From: CAYWRO01 sp964460345
GTDB taxonomy: Bacteria; Planctomycetota; Phycisphaerae; Phycisphaerales; UBA1924
NCBI GenBank assembly: GCA_964460345.1
Contig: CAYWRO010000031.1
Span: 1-41,469, forward strand
Length of the DNA: 41,469 nt
Direction of reading: 5' to 3'
Shown here: positions 7,708 through 16,247 of the stretch, piece by piece
Position numbering within the stretch: position 1 is the first letter of the stretch
How the letters are laid out: each line of letters begins with the position of its first letter
The notes under the pieces: generated by a model
What the model was told of the DNA's origin: nothing
The model's input: the letters and a program-made list of their open reading frames with translations, nothing else
The model's database searches: none
Translations under genes and position numbers: made by a program

Positions 7708-8940
7708 ATGGCCGAGTGGAACAACGCGTCGAACGACAACGCGGTGGAACAGCTCGGCTTCATGTTCACCGTGGGGATCGAGTGCAGCAACCCGATTACC
7801 ACGGGCGGTGTGCGCGTCGATCAGCTTGAGGCCACCGGGCATTATGAGCACTGGAAGAAGGACCTTGAACTGGTCTGCGATCTTGGCGCCAAGTACGTCC
7901 GCTATCACCTGCCGATCCATCGGGTGTCGCTCGGCCCCGGGAAGTATGACTGGTCCTTTGCGGATCAGGTTCTCGAGGAGATGCGCCGGTTGGAGCTCGT
8001 GCCGATCCTCGACCTGGTTCATTTCGGCCTGCCGGACTGGCTGGGAGACTTTCAGAATCCGGAGATGCCGGACCACATCGCCGAGTACGCGGCGGCAATC
8101 GCGGAGAGGTATCCGTGGATCTGGCTGTACACGCCGGTGAACGAAATTTACGTAACGGCTCAGTTTTCAGCGGCGTTCGGATGGTGGAATGAGCGGCTCA
8201 GCAGCGATGAGGCGTTCGTGAACAACCTGAAGCATTGCGTGCAGGCGGCGATCAAGAGCATGTACGTGATTCTTGAGCGCCGGCCCGAGGCGGTCTTCGT
8301 CTTTTCGGAGAGCACGGAGTACGTCCACCCGGGATCGCCCGATGCGGTGCCGATCGCTCACTTTCTCAACGAGCGTCGCTTCCTCTCCCTTGATCTGCTC
8401 TTCGGCTACGACGTGAGCGCGAAGGCGTACAAGTATCTGCTCCGCTCCGGCATGACTGAGGAAGAGTACAACTGGTTTCACTCGCACACGGACCTCAAGC
8501 GCCACTGCATTCTCGGGACGGACTACTACATCACGAATGAGCATGTTCTGCAACGTGACGGCAGGACCATCAGCGGCGGCGAGATCTACGGTTACTACGT
8601 CATCACGCGCCAGTATTTTGACCGCTACCGGCTCCCCGTCATGCACACGGAGACGAACCGCACGGCCGAGCACGCAAAGGCATGGCTGTGGAAGGAATGG
8701 ATGAACCTGCTGCGCCTGCGGGAGGATGGGGTGCCGATCATCGGTTTCACCTGGTACGGCCTTGTCGACATGCTCGACTGGGACAGCGCTCTGACGAACC
8801 TGCGCGGACATGTGAACCCGGTCGGTCTGTACACGCTCGGCCGGCGGCCGCGGAAGGCGGCGGCGGAGTACCGTCGCATCATCGAGGAGTACGCGAGGCT
8901 GCGCATCAGCGGGAGCAAGTTTCCGCTGCTCACGTCGTAG
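7708..8940 (+). CDS. GH1-like family glycosidase (clan GH-A)
   Basis: The 410-residue protein resembles glycoside hydrolase family 1 beta-glycosidases. TPVNE (E146) is the expected acid/base at the end of strand 4, and HTETN (E315) the expected nucleophile at the end of strand 7; GFTWYGLVDMLDW corresponds to the family's conserved C-terminal WS(L/F)xDxxEW region. It has no signal peptide, so it is cytoplasmic. GGGAGG precedes ATG 7708 (a TTG lies three bases upstream). Length is shorter than typical GH1 enzymes (about 450). Similar GH1-like domains can be fused to sugar-nucleotide reductases, which suggests a role in building or editing a glycan rather than in nutrition. It lies far from, but may relate to, the inositol/glycosyl cluster at 31.4-35.6 kb. 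Substrate not predictable. Confidence 0.8.
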   Translation: MAEWNNASNDNAVEQLGFMFTVGIECSNPITTGGVRVDQLEATGHYEHWKKDLELVCDLGAKYVRYHLPIHRVSLGPGKYDWSFADQVLEEMRRLELVPILDLVHFGLPDWLGDFQNPEMPDHIAEYAAAIAERYPWIWLYTPVNEIYVTAQFSAAFGWWNERLSSDEAFVNNLKHCVQAAIKSMYVILERRPEAVFVFSESTEYVHPGSPDAVPIAHFLNERRFLSLDLLFGYDVSAKAYKYLLRSGMTEEEYNWFHSHTDLKRHCILGTDYYITNEHVLQRDGRTISGGEIYGYYVITRQYFDRYRLPVMHTETNRTAEHAKAWLWKEWMNLLRLREDGVPIIGFTWYGLVDMLDWDSALTNLRGHVNPVGLYTLGRRPRKAAAEYRRIIEEYARLRISGSKFPLLTS

Positions 8941-8970
8941 CGTTGTTTGCCCGCTAGGGCACCCCATCAG

Positions 8971-8997
8971 TTGCCAAACCAGCTCGTTTGGTATGAT
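8971..8997 (+). promoter_or_regulatory. Extended -10 promoter with spacer palindrome
   Basis: TTGCCA (8971-8976) and an extended -10, TGGTATGAT (8989-8997), are 15 bp apart. The inverted repeat CCAAAC-N6-GTTTGG (8974-8979, 8986-8991) fills the spacer, a good operator position. It would give a leader of about 130 nt before the DUF4139 gene at 9135. Confidence 0.5.
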
Positions 8998-9134
8998 CGC
9001 TGGAACAGCGCTCCGGGCCGTTTGCGAGACAAGCAGGTCCCGCCGGCCACCTGGTACGGGGAGGCGCCCCGGAGTGCGGCGGGCGCGCCGTTTGCGGGAG
9101 GGGAAGTGCCGCCCACACACACAGGAGAAGCCAC

Positions 9135-10781
9135 ATGAGAATGACCACTCGCGTGCTTGTCAGAGCCGCCGGCGCGGTCGCCGGTTTGTCAGTTGCGACC
9201 GCCGTGCTTGCGCAGGGGCAGTCGACGTCGCAGCCGAGGCAGACGCCCGAGCGTCAGGATCCGCGGCGAACTCCGGCACGGGCTCCCGCGCAGGAGGCGG
9301 CCGCCGGCAAGCCGGCGACGGCCGTGACGATTTACTCGACCGCGACACCGGGGGCGATCCCGCCGGAGACCTACCGCCCGCTTCCGGGTAACGGCAGCCA
9401 GCGGAACCCGTACCTGCACCAGCCGCTGCCGGGGTACGCCGTGGTGAAGGAGGAGCGAGCGATCGAGATTCCCGACCAGCACAGCGAGGTCCGCTTCACC
9501 GATGTGGCTTCGCACATCGATCCGACGACGGTCACGTTCCGTTCGCTCACCGCGCCGATGGACACGCAGGTTCTCGAGCAGAGCTACCAGTTCGATCTCG
9601 TCGGCGCCGAGAAGCTGCTGGAGCGGTTCCTTGACCGCACGATCACGGTCGAGCAGGTGCGGGGTGATGAGGCGGTCTCGATCACCGGGACACTGCTGAG
9701 CGCATCGGGGGGCATCATCCTGCAGGATGAGCAGGGCCGCCTGCACACGCTCAACGGGTACTCCAACATCATCTTTCCCGACCTTCCGGGAGGGTTCGTG
9801 ACGCGCCCGACGCTTGTCTGGGACCTGGCGACAGCGCAGCCGGGCAATCATGATGTGCGGGTCACGTATCAGACCAGCGGCATCACCTGGTGGGCCGACT
9901 ACAACCTCGTGTTTACGCCGGGCGAGGATGCGAACTCCGGCCTGCTCGATGTGGGTGCGTGGGTGAGCATTCTGAATCAAAGCGGGGCAACCTACGAGGA
10001 TGCGAAGCTGAAGCTCATCGCCGGCGATGTTCATCGTGCCCCCCCGCCCATGCAGCCATACCCGATGATGGAGGCTGCACGCGGTCAGTTCATGGACGCC
10101 GCGGGCCAGGGCTTCCAGGAAAAGTCATTCTTCGAGTATCACCTTTACACGCTCGGCCGACCCACCACCATTCCGGATAACTCGACGAAGCAGATTGAAC
10201 TGTTTGAGACTGCGCGGGGCGTGCCGGCTGACAAGGTGCTGGTCTACTACGGTCAGGAAGGCTGGCGGTACGGATTTCTGCCGGATCCGGCGACGGACCG
10301 GAACTTCGGCGTCACGTCCAACGCCAAGGTGGACGTGTACCTCCGGTTTGACAACGACGAGGCGAGCGGGCTGGGCATTCCGCTTCCTTCCGGCCGAATC
10401 CGCGTGAATCAGATGGACCCGGCGGACGAAACGCTCGAGTTCATCGGCGAGGATGTCATCGACCACACGCCGCGGAATGAGGAAGTGCTCATCAAACTCG
10501 GCAACGCCTTCGACGTCGTCGGCGAGCGCGTGCAGGTGAACTTCCAGGTTGATCATGACGACGACTGGATGGCCGAGACGATCGAGATCACGCTCCGAAA
10601 TCACAAGGATGATCCGGTCGATGTGATCGTCAAGGAGAATCTCTACCGGTGGGTGAACTGGTCGATCACGCAGTCGACGCACGAGCATGAGAAGCAGGAT
10701 GCTCGGACGGTGCACTTCCCAGTCACGATCGATGCGGACGGTGAGGTGCGCGTGCGGTACACGGTGCGGTACACCTGGTAG
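9135..10781 (+). CDS. Secreted DUF4139-domain protein
   Basis: The 548-residue protein starts with a clear signal peptide (basic MRMTTRVLVR, then a hydrophobic Ala/Val/Leu stretch, cleavage near VLAQ at 26-27). A low-complexity Gln/Pro/Arg linker runs to about residue 60. The body resembles the DUF4139 family (beta-rich, with a YQTSGITWWADYNLVF segment around 245-260) and ends in a beta-rich VRVRYTVRYTW. AGGAGA precedes the ATG by seven bases. The protein is probably periplasmic or surface-exposed. Function of the family is unknown. It is a single-gene unit bounded by its own promoter and a bidirectional hairpin terminator. Confidence 0.85.
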   Translation: MRMTTRVLVRAAGAVAGLSVATAVLAQGQSTSQPRQTPERQDPRRTPARAPAQEAAAGKPATAVTIYSTATPGAIPPETYRPLPGNGSQRNPYLHQPLPGYAVVKEERAIEIPDQHSEVRFTDVASHIDPTTVTFRSLTAPMDTQVLEQSYQFDLVGAEKLLERFLDRTITVEQVRGDEAVSITGTLLSASGGIILQDEQGRLHTLNGYSNIIFPDLPGGFVTRPTLVWDLATAQPGNHDVRVTYQTSGITWWADYNLVFTPGEDANSGLLDVGAWVSILNQSGATYEDAKLKLIAGDVHRAPPPMQPYPMMEAARGQFMDAAGQGFQEKSFFEYHLYTLGRPTTIPDNSTKQIELFETARGVPADKVLVYYGQEGWRYGFLPDPATDRNFGVTSNAKVDVYLRFDNDEASGLGIPLPSGRIRVNQMDPADETLEFIGEDVIDHTPRNEEVLIKLGNAFDVVGERVQVNFQVDHDDDWMAETIEITLRNHKDDPVDVIVKENLYRWVNWSITQSTHEHEKQDARTVHFPVTIDADGEVRVRYTVRYTW

Positions 10782-10862
10782 CAGCCGGCGGCCAGCGACA
10801 TCAGTCGACGAATCGTCGAGTTGCTGTGTGGCCTCGTGCAGATGACCAGGCGGGCATGAGAA

Positions 10863-10888
10863 ACAGGCGCGGCTACAGCCGCGCCTGT
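10863..10888. terminator. Bidirectional hairpin terminator
   Basis: A perfect 11-bp stem (ACAGGCGCGGC, 10863-10873, with its complement 10878-10888) closes a TACA loop. It lies between two convergent genes. There is no long T-run, so termination strength is uncertain. Confidence 0.65.
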
Positions 10889-10933
10889 CAAATGCCCCGT
10901 CAAGAGCCGCGCCCAATGAGCGCCTGAGCCAGA

Positions 10934-11593
10934 TCAGAGCGTCCGTCGCCGACGGTACCCCGCGACCCCGGCCAAACCCAGGCCCGCCAGCGCGGCGGTG
11001 CTCGGCAGGGGGATGATCTGCCCGGTGAAGAGCCAGTCCTGGTAGCCGACGCGGCCGGTGTCGAGCTCCAGCCAGCCGCGGCCGACCCAGGTGCGGTGGC
11101 CGTCATTGGGAATGCGGTAGCCGTCGCTCTTGAAGTAGAACGACTTGTTGAAGACGTCCCCGACGTCGAAGATCTGGTTGCCGGAGCTGATGGTGCCGAA
11201 GTTGTCGTCGGACTGGTCAACTTCCCAGCCGTTGCCGCGGACGATGACGCCTTCGCGATAGGTAAAGTCGATGCTGTAGAGCTGTGGATTGCTCCACGTG
11301 CTGGTCGACTTGTCGTCGCGCCCCCCGAACATGGTTCCGTAGATGCGGATGCTCCGGTCGCCGGGGCCATTGTCCCGGACGTCCATCTTCATCTCGGCGC
11401 CGCCCTGTTCGAAGGAGAACGTCACCGGCGCGCCATCGCCGAAGAAGTTGTCCAGGCGGAGCCCATAGGTCGGTGCACGCAGAGCGCCGTTTGGATGGTC
11501 GCTCAGAATGAACCGCGTAGTCCCCGCTTCGCACAACCCCGCCGACGCCAGAACGCCGACACCAATCAGACCTGTCAGAAGTGTTTTCGTCAT
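10934..11593 (-). CDS. Secreted PEP-CTERM-like sorting-domain protein
   Basis: The 219-residue protein has an N-terminal signal peptide (MTKTLLTGLIGVGVLASAG, cleavage near CEA-GTT). The C-terminus has the three-part sorting signal: PLPSTAAL, a hydrophobic glycine/leucine/valine helix, and a YRRRR cluster. PEP-CTERM tails are processed by an exosortase for surface delivery; no exosortase gene is in this window. The middle contains a beta-rich region with FGDGAPVTFSFEQGG and aspartate/glycine-rich turns. It shares no obvious similarity with the other PEP-CTERM-like protein at 14873. GGAGGA lies almost directly against the ATG. Cargo function unknown. Confidence 0.82.
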   Translation of the reverse strand: MTKTLLTGLIGVGVLASAGLCEAGTTRFILSDHPNGALRAPTYGLRLDNFFGDGAPVTFSFEQGGAEMKMDVRDNGPGDRSIRIYGTMFGGRDDKSTSTWSNPQLYSIDFTYREGVIVRGNGWEVDQSDDNFGTISSGNQIFDVGDVFNKSFYFKSDGYRIPNDGHRTWVGRGWLELDTGRVGYQDWLFTGQIIPLPSTAALAGLGLAGVAGYRRRRTL

Positions 11594-11785
11594 TCCTCCA
11601 CCCCGCTAAATGGTGCAGTTCTTGACCCGTGCCTCGAGCACGACGATGGCACTCACAGCAAAAGCTAAACGCACGGCAGACACCACGCAAGCGATCGAAC
11701 GTGCGGGGCCGCGTAACTGGGCGCGGATGCCCCGCGAAACGACGTAAGTCCTCACAAACTCGCAAAAACACCTAGAAAACAAGGC

Positions 11786-13246
11786 TCAATGGGCAGAGGA
11801 AAGTTCCTCCGTCTGCGCCTCCGACTCAATGCCCGGCAGCAGCGGCGGCGCGATCGAGCCGGCGCTCGGACGCACAGCGATCGTGCGCACCGGAACGGGA
11901 ACCGGCGCCACCCGCGGCGGGGAAATGCGTGTGAGCAGCCCAACCGTGAGGAGGCGCGCCGCCGAGGAGATCAGGAACACGAGCATGTACGCCGAGTGAT
12001 CCGTCCCGAAGGTCGACAGCAGCCAGCCGCCGACCGCCGCGCCCGTGACGATCGCGGCGGCATTGGCGCAGTTGAAGAGCGTCAGCATGCTTGTCCGCTC
12101 CGCGGCGGGGATTGTCTCAAAGAGCAGCAGGAACGTGCCCATCTCGTAGCACGCCCAGAGCGTGCCCGAAAGAAGTTGAGCGAAGATCAGGTACTCGAAC
12201 ATGTACGGGCCGGCCGGGACCAGCCACATCGCGGCGAGCGGGATGATGCCCAGGCCACCGATCCACAGCACACGCCCCGGCCCGACGCGCTGGGCGATCC
12301 GGCCAATCAGCGGTAGCGCAAGCATCTTTCCGATGAACGAGGCGCCAAGCAGCGTCATGAACGCGCCATAGTTCAGGTGCAACTGTCCGAGCATGAACGG
12401 CGTGAAAAAGGGGGCGCTGATCTGCACGGCGACCTGGACCGCCAGCATGTACAGGAGCAGCTTCGCGCCGGCGCCGCCGCGGCGATGCAGGAACTCGCGG
12501 ATTGGCACGAGCCGAAAGTCGGGTGGAAGCCGCTCCGGTTCGCTCTGGCCGGCCAGGCACCGCGACGCTCCGAGCCGGGCGACGAATGCCGCGCCGAAGA
12601 GGACCGCGAATGCCGCCGTCCCGCCCCCGGCCTTGCTTCCCCCGGTCCAGAACTGCAGCGTGAGCCCGCCGGCGGCGAGGCCGAGGAGCGTGCCGATCTG
12701 GGTGACGCGTGATCGGCCCGCGAAGTACCGCGCCCTGATCCGCACCGGCACCAGCGTCGTTACCCACGTGTTCCAGGCGGGGCCGGTCGCCAGGTTCGCC
12801 GCCCAATAGAGGATGGCCGCGCCGAAGAGCATCCACAGGGGGGCATATCCCGTTGCTGCCGCGACCACCAATGGAAGGAATGAGAGGGCCTGGACAACAG
12901 CGGCGGTCACGACCCATCGTCGCAGGGATCCGAACCGCTGCACCATGCGCGGCGCTCGAAGCTGGAGAATGGCCCCCCCAAGCATGGGGAGGGATGCCAG
13001 CCAGCCGGCGACCACTTCCGAATGGCCCGCCGCCAGGGCGAAGGCTCCCAGGTAGGCCTCGCCTGCCCCGACCATGATGGAGAAGAGCAGGCCGTCGGAG
13101 GTCATCAGCCGCAGATCGTGGCGGAGCCGGGCCTCTTTGCCGGGGTCAGGCGAACCGGATACCGGGGGGCGCACCACCGCCGGAGGTGTCTCCGGTCGTG
13201 CCGCTCCTGGGTACTGATGGACACCATTTTCCGGGCCGCCCGCCAT
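11786..13246 (-). CDS. Major facilitator superfamily transporter
   Basis: The 486-residue inner-membrane protein has about twelve hydrophobic segments between residues 45 and 435, split by a charged central loop (about 215-250, rich in Arg/Glu/Pro) as expected for two six-helix halves. An RYFAGRSRVTQ motif in the first half resembles the MFS loop 4-5 signature. Both termini are proline-rich and presumably cytoplasmic. I chose the ATG at 13246, which has GGAGG four bases before it; a TTG at 13267 would add seven residues. It is followed by the PEP-CTERM-like gene after 190 bp on the same strand. Substrate cannot be read from the sequence. Confidence 0.85.
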   Translation of the reverse strand: MAGGPENGVHQYPGAARPETPPAVVRPPVSGSPDPGKEARLRHDLRLMTSDGLLFSIMVGAGEAYLGAFALAAGHSEVVAGWLASLPMLGGAILQLRAPRMVQRFGSLRRWVVTAAVVQALSFLPLVVAAATGYAPLWMLFGAAILYWAANLATGPAWNTWVTTLVPVRIRARYFAGRSRVTQIGTLLGLAAGGLTLQFWTGGSKAGGGTAAFAVLFGAAFVARLGASRCLAGQSEPERLPPDFRLVPIREFLHRRGGAGAKLLLYMLAVQVAVQISAPFFTPFMLGQLHLNYGAFMTLLGASFIGKMLALPLIGRIAQRVGPGRVLWIGGLGIIPLAAMWLVPAGPYMFEYLIFAQLLSGTLWACYEMGTFLLLFETIPAAERTSMLTLFNCANAAAIVTGAAVGGWLLSTFGTDHSAYMLVFLISSAARLLTVGLLTRISPPRVAPVPVPVRTIAVRPSAGSIAPPLLPGIESEAQTEELSSAH

Positions 13247-13542
13247 CACGCCTCCGTGCGAGGTCAACAGTAGGGGAGTGAGCCTTCTTCAACGCCAGAG
13301 AGAGCAGGCATGCCCGGACTTTGCCTGGAGGCGTGCTCATCTCCTTTGATGCGGTTGAAGGAGCATCTACGGACCACCCGATCCGTTGTTCGCCCCCTGG
13401 TTCGGGCGGAGGAGGCACGGGGCGCTTCGCTTCGCGCCCTGGCGAATACTGGCCACGCGGGCGAGCGGCGGAACTGCCGTTGCTGTCGCCGTGAGGAGGC
13501 AGGCAGGGAAGCCAACATTGCGGCGCAGCATGCTCAAAAATC

Positions 13543-13551
13543 TGCTACACT
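13543..13551 (+). promoter_or_regulatory. Extended -10 promoter for the RRM protein
   Basis: TGCTACACT is an extended -10 element; no good -35 is present at the normal spacing (TTGCGG at 13518 is 22 bp away). Transcription would start near 13558, giving a leader of about 120 nt. The rest of 13268-13678 contains short open frames on both strands, none with a convincing start or product. Confidence 0.45.
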
Positions 13552-13678
13552 GAAACGTGGATCGTGCCAGATTGCCCGACTGGAGGGCGAGGCTCGAGTC
13601 ACAGGACCCGACGCGACTTTCGGCCCGAGCGTGTAAGGATCCGGACAGAATGACTTTGCTCGGGCGGAGAATCGTGCG

Positions 13679-14017
13679 ATGAAGAAACTGTACGTCGGGA
13701 ACCTTCCCTACAGCGTGAATGACGCCGCGCTGGCTGACCTGTTCAGCGAGCATGGGCAGGTCCTCAGCGCCTCGGTTGTCCTGGATCGCCAGACGGGGCG
13801 CAGCCGCGGCTTCGGCTTCGTCGAGATGGAGGACTCTGATGCGCTCGCCGCCATCGAAGCGATGCACGGCCAGCAGATCGACGGGCGCGCCCTGACCGTC
13901 AACGAGGCCAAGCCACGCGAAAACCGCGGCTTTGGCGGCGGCGGCGGTGGTGGGTACCGCGGCGGCGGTGGGGGCGGCTATCGCGGCGGTGGAGATCGCG
14001 GCGGCGACCGCTGGTGA
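13679..14017 (+). CDS. Glycine-rich RRM RNA-binding protein
   Basis: The 112-residue protein has one RNA recognition motif over residues 1-80, with RNP2 (LYVGNL, residues 4-9) and RNP1 (RGFGFVEM, about 43-50). A C-terminal tail of about 30 residues consists of glycines with interspersed Tyr-Arg-Gly and Asp-Arg-Gly. Such single-RRM, Gly-rich proteins (like cyanobacterial Rbp) bind single-stranded RNA and are often cold- or stress-regulated; the long leader fits with post-transcriptional control but nothing specific is seen. A strong terminator follows immediately. Confidence 0.93.
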   Translation: MKKLYVGNLPYSVNDAALADLFSEHGQVLSASVVLDRQTGRSRGFGFVEMEDSDALAAIEAMHGQQIDGRALTVNEAKPRENRGFGGGGGGGYRGGGGGGYRGGGDRGGDRW

Positions 14018-14045
14018 ACCTTCTGCGGAAAACTTGATCAAACAG

Positions 14046-14073
14046 CCCCGGGCCACAACGGTCCGGGGTTTTT
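14046..14073 (+). terminator. Rho-independent terminator
   Basis: A 9-bp stem (14046-14054 with 14060-14068, one G-T pair) closes an ACAAC loop and is followed by TTTTT. It ends the RRM-protein transcript 29 bp after its stop. Confidence 0.9.
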
Positions 14074-14115
14074 CGTTTGAGTAGAACCTCTGCTGCGTGG
14101 CGGCATCGAAGAGGC

Positions 14116-14688
14116 ATGCTTAACGCCAGCTTTCTCAAGCAGAAGTTCGAGCACGCGCTCGGGTACGACGAGTATCTGGCCGCAGGGGATCCTGCCCATG
14201 CGGCACACTGGCGCGAGTTTAAGGCTAACGTTTCGCTCACGCCGGAGCAGGAGCGGCTGATCAACGGGTTTGAGCGGGATATTCGCATCCTTGCCGTCAG
14301 CGGGATCTGGTGTGGGGACTGCGTGCAGCAGCTTCCATTTCTGCCGAAGATTGCCGCGGCCAATCCGGATCGGATCGACGTTCGCTTTCTGGATCGCGAT
14401 GAAAACCTTGACCTGGCCGAACCGCTGTCCATCAACGGTGGGCTGCGTGTGCCGGTGGTGCTGTTCCTTAATGAGGAGTTTGAGTTCGTGTCGCTCTATG
14501 GCGACCGCTCGCTGAGCCGGTATCGGGCGCTGGCGGAGCGTAAGCTGGGGCCGGCCTGCCCGCTGCCCGGGGCGCCCGTCGCTGCCGACGAGATTGCCGC
14601 TACGCTTTCCGACTGGGTTGGGGAGGTGGAGCGTGTGCACCTGCTGCTGCGGCTGAGCACGAAGCTCCGGCAGCGATACGGCGATTAG
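14116..14688 (+). CDS. Thioredoxin-like family protein
   Basis: The 190-residue cytoplasmic protein has a thioredoxin-like fold with the active-site motif WCGDC at about residues 69-73 (SGIWCGDCVQQLPFLPKIA) and a later cis-proline candidate in LRVPVVLFLNEEFE. It fits the thioredoxin_9-type family of bacterial proteins rather than classical TrxA. The start at 14116 has GAAGAGG just upstream; an earlier ATG at 14077 would begin at the terminator. It may act as a disulfide reductase. It is a single gene between the RRM-protein terminator and the next promoter. Confidence 0.85.
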   Translation: MLNASFLKQKFEHALGYDEYLAAGDPAHAAHWREFKANVSLTPEQERLINGFERDIRILAVSGIWCGDCVQQLPFLPKIAAANPDRIDVRFLDRDENLDLAEPLSINGGLRVPVVLFLNEEFEFVSLYGDRSLSRYRALAERKLGPACPLPGAPVAADEIAATLSDWVGEVERVHLLLRLSTKLRQRYGD

Positions 14689-14717
14689 GCCGCGACACTT
14701 TCGGCTCACTTTTTCTG

Positions 14718-14745
14718 TTGCACGGCTTGGGCCGCGTGCTATGCT
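14718..14745 (+). promoter_or_regulatory. Sigma-70 promoter with extended -10
   Basis: TTGCAC (14718-14723), 16-bp spacer, then TGCTATGCT (14737-14745). This is the best-matching promoter I see in the window. It would start a leader of about 120 nt before the ATG at 14873. Confidence 0.65.
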
Positions 14746-14872
14746 GGAGCATTCGTCTGCGCAGGAGAGAGAGACCCTGCGCCAGTTCAGGTCTTCTTGA
14801 TTACCCGGCTCGTCCGGGCGCGGTCTGATGCGCACCTGGATCCCGGTGCGCAGCCGCGGGAGGAGAGTTCAC

Positions 14873-15625
14873 ATGGAGCGTCTGGGCACAGCGTTGGTGG
14901 TCGGCGTCGCGGCAGTCTTTGCCTCGTCGGCAACAGGTCAGGTCCTTTCAACCTCACACACCATCGTGCTTCCGCAACTGGAGGCAGGCGCGACGGTCGC
15001 TCCGCGGGACGCCACGGGCGACACGTATGACACCGCGGTGACGGCGTTCAGCACCGGCGGCGGGGCATTCCTGCATGACCCGGCGCTGCGCACCCAGACG
15101 TTTCCGGCGACGGATGCGTCGCTGGGGGCGACGGTCGGTGCGGGACGCACACTACGGCACACCTCCAGCGTCACCGTCGTGGGCAACGTTGAGACGTATG
15201 TCTTCGAGTGGACAACCAACGACGGCGCGCCGATGTTCGGCTCCGGCGTCACCGTGGCCGGTGCGCCAATCACCGTGTTGAGCTTCGAGATCGGCGAGAA
15301 CAACGCCGGCAGCAACACCGTCGATCCCATGTCGGCATTCGTCTTCAACCACCTGGAGGACGATGAGGTCCCGGGAACCTTCCTGGCGCAGTTTGAACTC
15401 TTGGATGACAGCGGCACCGACCTCTTCGGCGGCGGCGGCAACTTCTTCGTTACCAACACCGGGTCAGGCTTCAGCGGGATTGTTCAGGTCAACGCCGGCG
15501 GCGCTAACCTCGGCAACTTCGGCATCGTCAGCGGTCGGGCGACTATCAGCATCACGGTCCCCGCGCCCGCCTCGTTCGGCCTCTGCGCCGTTGCGGGCGT
15601 GGTCGCGCTGCGTCGTCGACGCTGA
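14873..15625 (+). CDS. Secreted PEP-CTERM-like sorting-domain protein
   Basis: The 250-residue protein starts MERLGTALVVGVAAVFASSA, a signal peptide with cleavage near ATGQ. The mature part is a beta-rich, Thr/Gly/Asn-rich domain. It ends VPAPASFGL, a short hydrophobic helix and VALRRRR, the PEP-CTERM-like sorting tail (PAP variant). GGAGGAG seven bases before ATG 14873 decides the start; the open frame reaches back to 14828. It is likely surface-exposed or anchored by an exosortase encoded elsewhere. Function unknown. Confidence 0.85.
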   Translation: MERLGTALVVGVAAVFASSATGQVLSTSHTIVLPQLEAGATVAPRDATGDTYDTAVTAFSTGGGAFLHDPALRTQTFPATDASLGATVGAGRTLRHTSSVTVVGNVETYVFEWTTNDGAPMFGSGVTVAGAPITVLSFEIGENNAGSNTVDPMSAFVFNHLEDDEVPGTFLAQFELLDDSGTDLFGGGGNFFVTNTGSGFSGIVQVNAGGANLGNFGIVSGRATISITVPAPASFGLCAVAGVVALRRRR

Positions 15626-15647
15626 TCAACTGCCACTCTGCAATCAT

Positions 15648-15677
15648 GCGGGCCCTGGGCGAACGCCCAGGGCCCGC
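15648..15677. terminator. Strong bidirectional hairpin between convergent genes
   Basis: A perfect 13-bp GC-rich stem (15648-15660 with 15665-15677) closes a GAAC loop. It lies between the PEP-CTERM-like gene and the convergent release-factor-like gene and probably terminates both. Confidence 0.75.
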
Positions 15678-15701
15678 TGTCAATTCCACCTCGCTTAATC
15701 G

Positions 15702-16247
15702 TCAGGCCCGCAGTTCCCGCTGGCCCCTGCCGCTCCGCTCGGCGTTTACCTTGAGCAGCGCCGGCGGATGGTCGCCGATCAACCGGACAAGTTGCGTCGA
15801 GGTTACTTCCAGTCGCAGGGCGGCTTTCTTCGGGTCCCACGCCGCTTCGGCCAGCACGTCCATCGCTTCGGCCAGCAGCGCTGGAAAATCGCGGTGCTCC
15901 GGGTTGACGCTGATCCGTCCCTTGCGAACGCGCGATCGCCACAGCACCGAGCCCACCTGTCCGGCAGGTACGCCGACGCGCACCTCCACCGCCAGCGTGT
16001 GCCGTAGCCGCTTGAGCGCCACCTGCTTGTTCTCGATCTGGCTGCGCCGCTCGCCAGCGAAACCGCTCAGGCCGGTCGGCTCGTGCGTGATCAGCACGGC
16101 CGTTTCCACCTTGTTGCGATGCTGGCCTCCCGGCCCGCTCGTTCGCCCGCGTCCGATCGTGCACTGCTTGAGGAGTTCTTCCTCGGGAAGGCACGCCGGG
16201 TGGGGCCATGGGTCGATCGGCGGATGCTCGTGGAACATGGCGGTCAC
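15702..16247 (-). CDS. GGQ-domain peptide chain release factor-like protein
   Basis: The 181-residue protein carries the release-factor domain 3 signature: RTSGPGGQHRNKVETAV at about residues 35-51, whose GGQ triggers peptidyl-tRNA hydrolysis on the ribosome. There is no room for the codon-recognition domain of RF1/RF2, so it is an ArfB- or RF-like rescue factor. Unlike ArfB, there is no obvious strongly basic C-terminal tail of the usual length, although SGRGQRELRA is basic. Its ATGA start overlaps the tsaD stop by four bases, so it is translationally coupled to tsaD. The N-terminus begins MTAMFHEHPP. Confidence 0.88.
   Translation of the reverse strand: MTAMFHEHPPIDPWPHPACLPEEELLKQCTIGRGRTSGPGGQHRNKVETAVLITHEPTGLSGFAGERRSQIENKQVALKRLRHTLAVEVRVGVPAGQVGSVLWRSRVRKGRISVNPEHRDFPALLAEAMDVLAEAAWDPKKAALRLEVTSTQLVRLIGDHPPALLKVNAERSGRGQRELRA

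Noticed and set aside
13310..13636. Short plus-strand frame upstream of the RRM protein
   Set aside because: No Shine-Dalgarno, and it covers the promoter and leader of the RRM-protein gene.
16230..16237. Second parS-like site (GTGGAACA) at the release-factor-like start
   Set aside because: Only a half-site matches; the other half lacks the palindrome.
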